Source: Artemisia argyi
Taxonomy: Eukaryota; Streptophyta; Magnoliopsida; Asterales; Asteraceae
Length of the DNA: 64,000 nt
NCBI GenBank assembly: GCA_030686995.1
Contig: CM060692.1
Coordinates: 16,473,465-16,537,464 of the forward strand
Reading direction: 5' to 3'
The translations under genes were made by a program, and so were the position numbers. This document shows, in pieces, positions 47,257-58,900 of this stretch (position 1 is its first letter; each line of letters begins with the position of its first letter). The notes under the pieces were generated by a model. It was not told where the DNA came from and did not search any database. It saw nothing but the letters and a program-made list of their open reading frames with translations.

Positions 47257-48716
47257 TCTCAAGGCAACAACAACAATCCTAACTCGTTTACGAACCTCCT
47301 CGGTGGGTGGGGGAACCCATATGCGGGTTCATCATCAAATCCAAATCCGAATCCAAATTCGGACAATCCAAACATATTCAGTATGTCGGCCCAAGAAGTT
47401 TACCAACAACATGAAGCTTTACGATTTTAGCAACAATCCCAACAACAAAACACCTTAAACACCAATTTTGAAAATCTCCAATTCACTCAACCATCCCAAC
47501 AATCCCAAACGGAAACTAACGAAGTTCCCGAAACACCTACGCCGCCTCAAAAAAAAACAAAAACTCGTGTTAAACAAAAGTCCAAAAAATCGAAAGAACC
47601 AGTCGATGATGATGAGGAGGTCGAACCAGTCGTATCACGTTGGCAAGCAAATGAAGAAAAATTACTTGCAACGTGTTGGGTTGCTGCAAGTGAGGATGAG
47701 CTAGTCGGTCGGTCTCAATCCAAAGATACATTTTGGCAGCGGGTTATAAATGAGTTCAATAAGCATAGTTATCATAGACGCGGGAAAGATATGATACAAT
47801 CGAAGTGGAGAACGTTGAACCGCGATTGCACAAAGTTCAACGCGATTTACAAACGTGCCGACCGCGATCAAAAAAGTGGGGAAAATGACATGGATATACT
47901 CCAACGGGCCAAGGAAATGTATCGAAACGAGAACAGAAACGCGCCGTTTCATAATGAGGAGGCTTAGGGTGTTTTGCGTGCTCATAAGAAATGGGACGCA
48001 CCGGACACGATTGATTTAACCGGTGATGTCCCGAGCTAAGCAAACGAGGCGTTGTTTGGTAGTGATGCACAACCACGCCCGATGGGGAAAAAGAAGGCTA
48101 CGAAGAAACAAAAGTCCGAGACAACGACAAGCACCGGGGGAGCGAGTACCGGTGGCTCTGTTTCGTCGGCCCAATTCGGGGAAGCTTTGCGCGAGGAATA
48201 TCGGGCTAAACGTGAAGATGCGGCCTTGGCTTACAAAGCAACCGCTGAAAACCAATACGCAGCAATACGCTCGAGGGACTTTGAGTTTTTGTTGCTCGAC
48301 ACAACCGGCAAAGATCCTTATTACGTGACGCTAGTGAATATGGAAAAGGATCGTATCATTGAAAAATACGGGTTGCCAAAGCGTACGGAATAAATAAATG
48401 TGTTGTCGTTTCATTTTATTTTTTTTATGTCTTTTTATTTTTTTTGTATTGTATTAATGTATTGTGTGTTTTTTTTTTTCTTTCGTAATGTAATATATTC
48501 AAGAATTAATGTTATGGTTTTTAAAAAAATGAAGTATTAGTTTTAGTTTAGGGTTGAAATTAAAAATATTAAAAAAAAAATTGAGTTAAACTGAGTTAAG
48601 GTTGAGTTATGAATGAGGGTGTTTTTTTTGTAAGTTAAAGTTAAAGTTGTAAAGCTGATGTGGCGCTGACGTGACGCTGAGTTATAACTTAACTCAGGTT
48701 ACGTATGGGCATGCTC
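46797..48716 (+). mobile_element. PIF/Harbinger derivative carrying the Myb-like gene only
   Basis: The 1920-bp element starts GAGCATGCTCACACGTAAC. Its right end, reverse complemented, is gagcatgcccatacgtaac. TAA flanks both sides (46794-46796 and 48717-48719). The left subterminal region is packed with cacgtta/aacgtg words. Two A-runs (about 47065-47103 and 47207-47253) precede the gene. There is no DDE transposase. Confidence 0.88.
47254..48393 (+). pseudogene. Harbinger Myb/SANT-like accessory protein, three in-frame stops
   Basis: One reading frame of 379 codons plus stop runs from ATG 47254 to TAA 48391-48393 without shifts but with internal stops at 47428 (TAG), 47965 (TAG) and 48037 (TAA). 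The N-terminus is Asn/Gln/Pro-rich, a Lys-rich tract follows (KQKSKKSKEPVDDDEE), and then a trihelix/Myb-SANT domain (about 130-215: RWQANEEKLLATCWV, FWQRVINEFNKH, KWRTLNRDCTKFNAIY). The C-terminal part (EEYRAKREDAALAYK) is the NAM-associated type. In PIF/Harbinger elements this protein binds DNA and helps import the transposase (family knowledge). Each stop could be one C-to-T change from a Gln codon. It may be expressed only as fragments. Confidence 0.85.
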
Positions 48717-48720
48717 TAAG

Positions 48721-48874
48721 GGGCAATTGCATATATATACCCACTAAAACTTGCGTATTTGCATATATACCAATAACATGCTTAACTTGCATTCTATATC
48801 ATGCATTGAAAACTTGTATTTTAAAAAAATATGCAAGTTTTTGAGTTTTAATGAGTATATATGCAATTCTCCCT
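48721..48874. mobile_element. Foldback MITE, about 150 bp
   Basis: The left arm gggcaattgcatatatatac pairs with the right arm, whose reverse complement is gggagaattgcatatatact. Internal aaaacttgcgtatttgcat pairs with atgcaagtttttgagttt. The target duplication is not clear. It lies directly against the Harbinger derivative's TAA flank. Confidence 0.6.
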
Positions 48875-48890
48875 TTCTATATATAGTATA

Positions 48891-49343
48891 TACTTTGATC
48901 ACCTTACACGAGGGTGATATGGGATTTCTAGAGCTAAATTTGAGCGAAACTTTTTCTCAAATATACAATTTATAAAAGGGATGAGATATTTACATAATTT
49001 CTTTTGCTACACACACCATTTTTACAGATTATATAACACACTGTATAGGAGTTTATTGCACAAATAATGATGTATGCATAAAAAATGCTGTGAATATCAC
49101 TTCTCTTTCAAAAATCTTGATAGCTTTTAAAATTAACTAAAGTCCTCACCCCGCTCCTAAAGTAAAATATATTTACGTTCCAAAAGTAAGCTCAAAAAGT
49201 TAAATTTTGTTTTAGGATGATGGATGTACCAAAGGCTAAGGGTCATCCTATCAATAAAAAATTCTCTTTAATATCACCTATATCGAAACTACTTTGACCA
49301 CCTTACACGAGGGTGATATGGGATTTCTGGAGCTAAATTTGAG
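48891..49343. repeat. 54-bp direct repeat pair, about 400 bp apart
   Basis: tactttgatcaccttacacg plus the following agggtgatatgggatttct text occurs at 48891-48945 and again, with two or three changes, at 49290-49343. It is not a known element end. Confidence 0.75.
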
Positions 49344-49525
49344 TTTCTTGACAAGTTAATGTAGCAAGCAAAATTATTTGCTCTCCATTCTATTTGTTTG
49401 CTGAAAATGTAATAAGCAAATCTCACTTATCTCGACAAAATTTTGTGAGCTTTTAGGGCTAATATATACATTGAGAAGAGATCAATATAGATCTCATATT
49501 TGTCATATAACCAATGAATTAATCA

Positions 49526-49591
49526 TAGCCACCTATTTTTATTTTCCATTTTTTAAAAAAAACAAAATATCTTGCAAATGGTAAATCGTCA

Positions 49592-49631
<40 letters not shown>

Positions 49632-50072
49632 CGACTAGAATTAAATCATCTTTCTGTAGATATGCATTGTTATATACTTTCGACGAATTTTTTTTCGACG
49701 AACTTTTTTTAAAAAAAACTTCCGCCCAGAAAAATCATATATGATTTGTTAAAATCAAATCATATATGATTCTTACGAATCATATATGATTTTTAAAAAT
49801 CATATATGATTCGTAAGAATCATATATGCTTTGATTTTAACGAATCATATATGATTTTTACAAATCATATATGATTTTTCTGAGCGGAAAATTTGAAAAA
49901 AAAAATTCGTCGAAAGTATATAACAATGCATGTCTATAGAAAGATAATTTAATTCTCGTCGCGATGGTATTTTTTTTGTAGCTTGACGATTTACGGTTTG
50001 CGAGATATTTAAGTTTTAAAAAAAGGGTGGACGTTTATTTTATTTTTTTTGATAAAAAAAAATGAGTGGCTA
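49526..50072. mobile_element. Foldback element with ATCATATATGAT array
   Basis: The 547-bp unit starts tagccacctatttttatttt and ends ...aaaatgagtggcta. The arms pair over most of their length: gcttgacgatttac with gtaaatcgtcaagc, gaattaaatcatctttct with agaaagataatttaattc, and atgcattgttatatactttc with its inverse. A poly(A) of about 32 bp lies in the left arm. The centre holds seven copies of the self-complementary 12-mer ATCATATATGAT (one changed to ...TATGCT). Flanks give only TA as a possible target duplication, so the superfamily is open. Confidence 0.75.
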
Positions 50073-51062
50073 ATATTGCTTGATGTGTTCTATGGTAAAA
50101 TTTGGATTTATAAAGAACTTTTGCCTATATATATTTTAGCCAAAAAGTTGAGGAGATAAAGTGGTATGTGCAAGAAACAAATAATGCAAACTAGTCAAAT
50201 ACACAATTGTAGACAACTTTAAAAGCTTTGTGGTTTTGGGTAGATAAAAGTATATTGCCAATCCAATGCAAACAAACACTTGTGTATAACATTCAAAGCT
50301 TGTTATCTTGTGCAGACATGCAAAAGCATATCTTGAAACACTGAAATGACAATTGTCCAACCATATGCATTTAAGTATATGAACTACACAAATACTTTAA
50401 AGAACATTTCAGTGATACGAAAAATGTGGCAAGCAAATCCGATTCTCATTTAACAAAAATCTACCGTATCATTGTATGAATATGATTAGTATCAGACTAA
50501 ATACAAAACACTAGAAATTAGAGAAAATACAAAAATGAGTTTTTCCCAAGAGAAGTTTCCAGTATGCATTGTTAATGGTGATCGTGGTTGTAAAGTTCTT
50601 TTGTAAAAAAAAATAGTCACAAAAGTTTCAAAGAATATGTTTGCAATATGTTAGGTTTAGAATGTGTAGTTGATATATTGGTGAGCAAGTAAATAAAGCA
50701 TTTAAGAGGTACATGGTTTGGTGAAGGAGAGCAACAAAACATAATAAGTTCATTTGTTTTATTCATTTGCTACTTACATGGTTTGGTGACTGTAACTTTT
50801 ATTCATTCATTTATTACATACATGATTTAGTGAGTGTCAAAATTTATATTTTAAAAATAGCAACAAGCATAATACACGAGCAAAACCTTCTTTTGAATAA
50901 ATGTTTATTTCTAGTCATTTATTGTGAATTACATGAAGAGCCATCTTGTGTGGTCAATTTAATCAACTACTTAACTAACCATTTTGTCACAACCAAGTGG
51001 TCATTCTTATTGATTATGAAAATTAATTTTATAATTGTTGTTAATGAATGTGGTAATAGTCT
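50073..51062. other. Intergenic, no gene supported
   Basis: AT-rich with random short frames. The phrase acatggtttggtga is repeated near 50712 and 50777. Confidence 0.5.
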
Positions 51063-52200
51063 TGTAACACCCCCAAAATCGGGTTCAGCGGAAGCATACA
51101 TGTCACTGGGGTGCTACTAAATTGGAATCACAACATAAGGAAATAAAGAACGGAATACATATTCCGTAAAAATACATTAAGTTTAATAAAATCGAGTTTA
51201 CAACAACGTTTTTAAGATTAATAGATAAGCCCAAGTCTAATGGTCCCAATAAAACAAGTCAAAGTCAATGTGTGAAAACACTTCGGGAAATAGTTACGAC
51301 CATTGCCTTGCCATGCCATGCCGAATAATAAACGACTCAAACACCTGAGAAAAACATGCTAAAAGTCAGCAAAAAGCTGGTGAGTCTATAGGTTTAGAAG
51401 TAAAGTAATGAGTTGGACCGATAGTTTTGTGTACGAACATTACAACGCATATAATGTCATACAAAATAGTCTATCGCGCTAGCACTAAGTTCATGCAACC
51501 GAAACTAGACAGTTCGGTGCTCTACAATGTAGCACATAAATAATAATCAGGGCCCATAGCGAGTGTTTTAACCCAATACACTCGTAGTCCGACTTGATAC
51601 ACGCTCGCATTGACCCGTCTGGCCAACCGAACGAGGGGAGTCACCCCCAATAGATCTATTTATATCAATCGCGTTTCCCAACGGGAATTAACGGTTTATG
51701 AAGGTGGGCATAACAGTGGGTCCAGGGGCTTAGGCTAACTACGCCATAGTTTTGAGAAAACAAAATAGTATTGTGGTCCAGAAAACGTTTTGCATGTTTC
51801 TCACCCCCATAGTTATAAAACAAGTATAAGAAAAGTGGGGCTATAAACTCACCTCAGTAGTACAGCAGTATGATAGTGCAATAAATCAGGTAGTGTTCAG
51901 TACCAACACGCGACCTAGATTAGTAAGGCACGATTTAGTTCATAGGTTAAGTTGAAAACTCAACGAAGTTAAAATAAACTCAAAGTTTTAAAGTGTCGTG
52001 TTATCGTTGCTTGTGTGGCAGTATTTAAGTTTGAAAAATAGTTTACGAAATGTTTAGGTGTATTGGCTCGTGGAAGTGCAAACAATAAATGTGAGAGACG
52101 GATAGATCCTTGGTTTGACGATAGCAGAAAGGCGAAGTATAGGAAGATGATTTCGATGGTGGTTAGACGTTGGCGGAAAATGATGATTTTAACGTTAGAA

Positions 52201-52203
<3 letters not shown>
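51063..52203 (-). mobile_element. Truncated gypsy LTR fragment
   Basis: It starts tgtaacacccccaaaatcgg, which parallels the end of the LTR at 43009 (tgtcacacccccaattta). It shares diverged landmarks with it, such as gtcacc-ccaatagatctat and gggaattaacggttta, so it belongs to a related but separate family in the same orientation. The sequence runs into a (TA)n tract and a Helitron-like 5' end, and no CA terminus is seen. Confidence 0.7.

Positions 52204-52267
<64 letters not shown>
52204..52267. repeat. (TA)n microsatellite, 32 units
   Basis: An uninterrupted TA run between the LTR fragment and the Helitron-like terminus. Confidence 0.98.
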
Positions 52268-52270
<3 letters not shown>

Positions 52271-52420
52271 ATATTATATATAACAGGAGGCGTTACACGT
52301 AGATAATGCCACGTAAACGCCACCTCATTGCCATGTAATTCATTATGTGACATGTCATCACATTATTGCCATGTAAGCAATTTTTTATTTATTTTATTTT
52401 AAGTTATTTAATTAATTATT
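52268..52420 (+). mobile_element. Candidate Helitron 5' terminus
   Basis: TCTATATTATATATAACAGG starts directly after A, followed by acacgtagataatgccacgt and similar ccacgt/gccatgt words, as in subterminal regions of plant Helitrons of this type. An RPA-like gene 700 bp downstream supports the call, as plant Helitrons often carry one. No RepHel gene and no 3' hairpin/CTRR end were found before the window ends. Confidence 0.5.
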
Positions 52421-52492
52421 TTAACTTTGTATTAGTATTAAATTTATTTTTATTTTGTAGTAGTTAAATTATGAAGTTTTATAAAAATTATG

Positions 52493-52560
52493 CATGTAAC
52501 ATGTATCGAACCTAGGGTAAACATCTGTAACACATATCTTTACCACTTGATCAATGCAAC
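52493..52560 (-). repeat. tRNA-like segment
   Basis: On the minus strand TGATCAAGTGGTA (A-box-like, 52553-52541) is followed by CCTAGGTTCGATAC (B box, about 52515-52502). Spacing is tRNA-like but no full cloverleaf is evident. It may be a SINE head or tRNA pseudogene caught in the Helitron leader. Confidence 0.4.
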
Positions 52561-52592
52561 TTTTGTTATTTATTTTACAAATTAAAATTAAG

Positions 52593-52840
52593 TAGCTAAT
52601 CTTTTTGAAATTTACACGATTGGGCAAATAAAAATAAAGAAAACTTAAAAAAAATAAAAAATAAAACGTAATATATAGAATAAGATAAAGTTGGTGATTT
52701 TTTCCTAAAAAAAATTAACTAATCTTTTTGAAATTTACACGATTGGGCAAATAAAAATAAAGAAAACTTAAAAAAAATAAAAAATAAAACGTAATATATA
52801 GAATAAGATAAAGTTGGTGATTTTTTCCTAAAAAAAATAT
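52593..52840. repeat. Tandem duplication, period about 124 bp, upstream of the RPA-like gene
   Basis: ctaatctttttgaaatttac and the next 100 bp, ending gttggtgattttttcctaaa, occur twice in a row. The second RPA copy (near 63540) has this segment only once, so the duplication is specific to the first. Confidence 0.9.
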
Positions 52841-52972
52841 AAGATAAGTTTGGAATGTATGAATTGTTATCTTAAAGATTTTGTTAAAATTTAACCTAAT
52901 AATGTAGTATATATACAGCGTTAGTTATTCATATACATCATAATTATTTAATCGTTTATTTTGTTCAGTAAC

Positions 52973-55900
52973 ATGCAGCCAAAAAGATGCTCAGAACGGC
53001 TTTCAAAAGCCAAACAAAGTATTACATCGAATTCAGGTTTATTGAATAAACATATATAAATTTGTTTGTTTCATCTTTAAATCTCATATATTAATATGTG
53101 TGTATGATTTTTTAGCAGGCAAACAACCAGATTCAGTGAAGAAAGATAAGCGAGTTAATTTACGAGGTATGTTGATCATAAAGAATTACTGATACATTGG
53201 TGTATAAACAAGTGATATATGTGATATAGTATGTTATTGGTTTATTAACAAGTTAGCTTCGTGAGCCATATTAGATTTTGAGTGAGCATATTACACATAA
53301 ATCAGTTGTCCAAATACAGTAGTACATTAGTAACCTCTTTGTAGAAAAGTATATGATATGCTACTGACTTTTCCTTATTTGTGTTGATCATCAATGTCGC
53401 GTTGAGTTTGGTGATTTGTCTTTCTATCATCTTTATTCGTATTATGCTACTGAATTTTTCTTATTCGTGTATGTAAGTATGTGTAAACTGCTATATGACA
53501 TGCAATACCCTTAATATATGTCTTTGGTATGTTTTTACTACAAAATAAGAGTCTTCAATACTTGATGCTAAGAAGTTGTAGGTCTAAAAAACTGCTATAA
53601 ATAATTAATTTTAGCCACATAAGTTATTGAATGAACTATTAGTATTATATGTGTTATTAGGAGTAAAAATCAGTATTATTATAAGGGATACATGGCCACT
53701 GATATTGTAATACCAAATTTTAAGATCAAAGCATGTCCTGTCGTAATTATTATAGTCTTTCACATAATGATTTATGTTGGTATTGGTTATAGTTTGGTAG
53801 AATTTTGGATAAGATGCAAGTTGCCTCCTATGTTAGTGTCTTATCATTACAGGTGTAGAGCTAGAAAGCACGAACATGGGAGGTTGTGATATAGTATGTT
53901 ATTGGTTTATTAACAAGTTAGCTTCGTGAGCCATATTAGATTTTGAGTGAGCATATTACACATAAATCAGTTGTCCAAATACAGTAGTACATTAGTGGAT
54001 CTTAGTATGAGTAAGTTTAACCTCTTTGTAGAAAAGTATATGATATGCTACTGACTTTTCCTTATTTGTGTTGATCATCAATGTCGAGTTGAGTTTGGTT
54101 ATTTGTCTTTCTATCATCTTTATTCGTATTATGCTACTGAATTTTTCTTATTCGTGTATGTAAGTATGTGTAAACTGCTATATGACATGCAATACCCTTA
54201 ATATATGTAACAAATACTTGATGCTATGTGTAAAATAAGAGTCTTCAATACTTGATGCTAAGAAGTTGTAGGTCTAAAAAACTGCTATAAATAATTAATT
54301 TTAGCCACATAAGTTATTGAATGAACTATTAGTATTATAAGTGTTATTAGGAGTAAAAATCAGTATTATTATAAGGGATACATGGCCACTGATATTGTAA
54401 TACCAAATTTTAAGATCAAAGCATGTCCTGTCGTAATTATTATAGTCTTTCAGAGAATGATTTATGTTGGTATTGGTTATAGTTTGGTAGAATTTTGGAT
54501 AAGATGCAAGCTGCCTCCTATGTTAGTCTCTTATCATTACAGGTGTACAGCTAGAAAGCACGAACATGGGAGGTTTGTTAAGACACATTTTAATAGTTTT
54601 CAGTATTAGTAACAAATACTTATCAAATGTGGGATTCGTGTGTAATTTTACTTAGTAATATAGTTTTGAATTTGTAAGTTATTATTGCATAAGCGTTCTT
54701 TGAATATGTAAGTTATTATTCATCCGTTCTTTGAAAAGTATATGATATGCTACTGAGTATGTAACAAAATTTTTATGTTTGTTGAAAAGAAGTCAAATGG
54801 ATAGATTAATGAGTCATATTTGTATCTTTTATAGGTAACTGTCGTAATTATTATAGTCTTTCACATAATGATTTATGTTGGTATTGGTTATAGTTTGGTA
54901 GAATTTTGGATAAGATGCAAGTTGCCTCCTATGTTAGTGTCTTATCATTACAGGTGTAGAGCTAGAAAGCACGAACATGGGAGGTTGTGATATAGTATGT
55001 TATTGGTTTATTAACAAGTTAGCTTCGTGAGCCATATTAGATTTTGAGTGAGCATATTACACATAAATCAGTTGTCCAAATACAGTAGTACATTAGTGGA
55101 TCTTAGTATGAGTAAGTTTAACCTCTTTGTAGAAAAGTATATGATATGCTACTGACTTTTCCTTATTTGTGTTGATCATCAATGTCGAGTTGAGTTTGGT
55201 TATTTGTCTTTCTATCATCTTTATTCGTATTATGATACTGAATTTTTCTTATTCGTGTATGTAAGTATGTGTAAACTGCTATATGACATGCAATACCCTT
55301 AATATATGTAACAAATACTTGATGCTATGTGTAAAATAAGAGTCTTCAATACTTGATGCTAAGAAGTTGTAGGTCTAAAAAACTGCTATAAATAATTAAT
55401 TTTAGCCACATAAGTTATTGAATGAACTATTAGTATTATAAGTGTTATTAGGAGTAAAAATCAGTATTATTATAAGGGATACATGGCCACTGATATTGTA
55501 ATACCAAATTTTAAGATCAAAGCATGTCCTGTCGTAATTATTATAGTCTTTCAGAGAATGATTTATGTTGGTATTGGTTATAGTTTGGTAGAATTTTGGA
55601 TAAGATGCAAGCTGCCTCCTATGTTAGTCTCTTATCATTACAGGTGTACAGCTAGAAAGCACGAACATGGGAGGTTTGTTAAGACACATTTTAATAGTTT
55701 TCAGTATTAGTAACAAATACTTATCAAATGTGGGATTCGTGTGTAATTTTACTTAGTAATATAGTTTTGAATTTGTAAGTTATTATTGCATAAGCGTTCT
55801 TTGAATATGTAAGTTATTATTCATCCGTTCTTTGAAAAGTATATGATATGCTACTGAGTATGTAACAAAATTTTTATGTTTGTTGAAAAGAAGTCAAATG

Positions 55901-58900
55901 GATAGATTAATGAGTCATATTTGTATCTTTTATAGGTAACTGTCGTAATTATTATAGTCTTTCACATAATGATTTATGTTGGTATTGGTTATAGTTTGGT
56001 AGAATTTTGGATAAGATGCAAGTTGCCTCCTATGTTAGTGTCTTATCATTACAGGTGTAGAGCTAGAAAGCACGAACATGGGAGGTTGTGATATAGTATG
56101 TTATTGGTTTATTAACAAGTTAGCTTCGTGAGCCATATTAGATTTTGAGTGAGCATATTACACATAAATCAGTTGTCCAAATACAGTAGTACATTAGTGG
56201 ATCTTAGTATGAGTAAGTTTAACCTCTTTGTAGAAAAGTATATGATATGCTACTGACTTTTCCTTATTTGTGTTGATCATCAATGTCGAGTTGAGTTTGG
56301 TTATTTGTCTTTCTATCATCTTTATTCGTATTATGATACTGAATTTTTCTTATTCGTGTATGTAAGTATGTGTAAACTGCTATATGACATGCAATACCCT
56401 TAATATATGTAACAAATACTTGATGCTATGTGTAAAATAAGAGTCTTCAATACTTGATGCTAAGAAGTTGTAGGTCTAAAAAACTGCTATAAATAATTAA
56501 TTTTAGCCACATAAGTTATTGAATGAACTATTAGTATTATAAGTGTTATTAGGAGTAAAAATCAGTATTATTATAAGGGATACATGGCCACTGATATTGT
56601 AATACCAAATTTTAAGATCAAAGCATGTCCTGTCGTAATTATTATAGTCTTTCAGAGAATGATTTATGTTGGTATTGGTTATAGTTTGGTAGAATTTTGG
56701 ATAAGATGCAAGCTGCCTCCTATGTTAGTCTCTTATCATTACAGGTGTACAGCTAGAAAGCACGAACATGGGAGGTTTGTTAAGACACATTTTAATAGTT
56801 TTCAGTATTAGTAACAAATACTTATCAAATGTGGGATTCGTGTGTAATTTTACTTAGTAATATAGTTTTGAATTTGTAAGTTATTATTGCATAAGCGTTC
56901 TTTGAATATGTAAGTTATTATTCATCCGTTCTTTGAAAAGTATATGATATGCTACTGAGTATGTAACAAAATTTTTATGTTTGTTGAAAAGAAGTCAAAT
57001 GGATAGATTAATGAGTCATATTTGTATCTTTTATAGGTAACATTCCCGACCTGCTTTGGTAAAGTAGATACACATGCTAAGAAGCTGTATGTCTAAAAAA
57101 CTGCTATAAATTTCCTTATTCGTGTTGATCATCAATGTAGAGTTGAGTTTGGTGATTTGTCTTTGTATCATCTTTATTCGTATTATGCTACTGAATTTTT
57201 CTTATTCGTGTATGTAAGTATGTGTAAACTATAGCCACATAATCTATTGAATGAAGTTTCAGTAGATGATATTTGTATTAATGAATAAGTATGTTTTTGT
57301 TTTTGTTAACAATGATGAGTAGTAAAACCATTGAAAGCAAGATAATATTTGTTACTTTATTTGTGTGATGTATTTGTTAGGAGGAAAGCAACCATTGAAG
57401 AAAGGTACTCGACAAAATTTACAAGGTATGTTATTCATTAATAATTAATGATAAATTGGTGTATGAATTAGTGTATATAATACATAAGATATATATGTAT
57501 GTTGATGTATATTCAGAATCAAACCATGAGGAAATGAATGAGAGTATTATGGATGCACCAGGTATTTTTACAGTTAACTATCAATTTATTATATGTTTTG
57601 CTTATTTATTAAAGTAACATGTAACATAAAATATGTTTATAAATTGCATCAGTTTCTGAACCAACAAACAAAGACACTTTAATCGATATGTCTATCTTTG
57701 AAAGTGACACACCAAGGAGAAACTATGAAACTCATGGTTTAAATTTGAAAAGGGCAAATAAAGGTACAAATCCTTTAAATTAATTGTTTGTTTAATTGAA
57801 AAATGTACATATTTAAAAACAAACATGTAACATAAAATATGTTTTACTTTGCATTAGTTTCACAATCAACAAATAGAGATACTTCTATCGATATGTCTAT
57901 ATTTCAAAGTGACACACCAGGTAGAAACTATGGTTATCAAGCTTTAAATTTAAGAAGGGCAAACAAAGGTACAGTACTTGCAACTTAATTGTTTGTAAAT
58001 TTTTTTTTCCGATTTGGTGAATGTGTGTATTATGCATTGAGTGATTTTTATAGGAAAAGGAGATTCAAGCAACTCTAGCAAAGAATCAAGATTTTTTGAA
58101 GATCATTTAGCTAATGAAAACACTGAAATACCCAGCTTAATAAAAGGTATATTATGTGTAAAATTAAGTTTTATGTATTATTGTATAAAGACATGGTAGA
58201 AGAATACCTAATATGTTAATCATTTATATTCATTAATATATGTTGAGACATTGTTAACAGATAAAACAACTTCAAGAGGACACAATATAATTGATTGTGA
58301 AAGGGTATCTTACATAAAGAATCAAGATAGAGATCCGAGAAGATATGCAACACGAAACCCAAGTTTTGGTTATGAAGAAAATGAATCAGGGTTGCATACA
58401 ACTCGATATAAAAGAAATTTGTCAGGTAATTGATATTTAAAAAATATATATATACAATTTTATTTATAATTATGTTATATTCCATTTCATAAAAATGTGT
58501 AACCATTTATTTACAGGAGGAAATTCAGAACAAAATAAAGGATTTGAATCAAACTCTACATCATTTCGTATTGATTCACAAGGTTGATTGTTAATCTATT
58601 GTTGATGCTGTTCAATAAATACAAACCATTACATATTGAAAATACTTTTATATCTTGAATTGTAGGAGGGAAATCAGTACCAAAAAACCGATTTGGAGTA
58701 CATTCTTGGTCCATTGAAAATGCTTCAACAGGTTTAAATCATTATTAATTTTTGAGTATACATTTTTTTTATTATTTATTTGTTAACCATAATTTTACAG
58801 GCAACAAACCACAATATACATTTTTTTTATTATTTATTTGTTAACCATAATTTTACAGGCAACAAACCACAATTGAAACAGGGATATGCAATGCAAAATT

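Noticed and set aside
52063..52302. 79-codon frame with Tyr-Ile repeats
   Set aside because: Its second half is the (TA)n tract; the first half lies in the LTR fragment.
53692..53889. MATDIV... frame as a real exon or small protein gene
   Set aside because: It is within a recent tandem array in an intron; identity among units is explained by duplication and no family is recognised.
58801..58814. An extra exon from the first duplicated acceptor
   Set aside because: No donor follows in a usable frame; the open exon uses the second acceptor.
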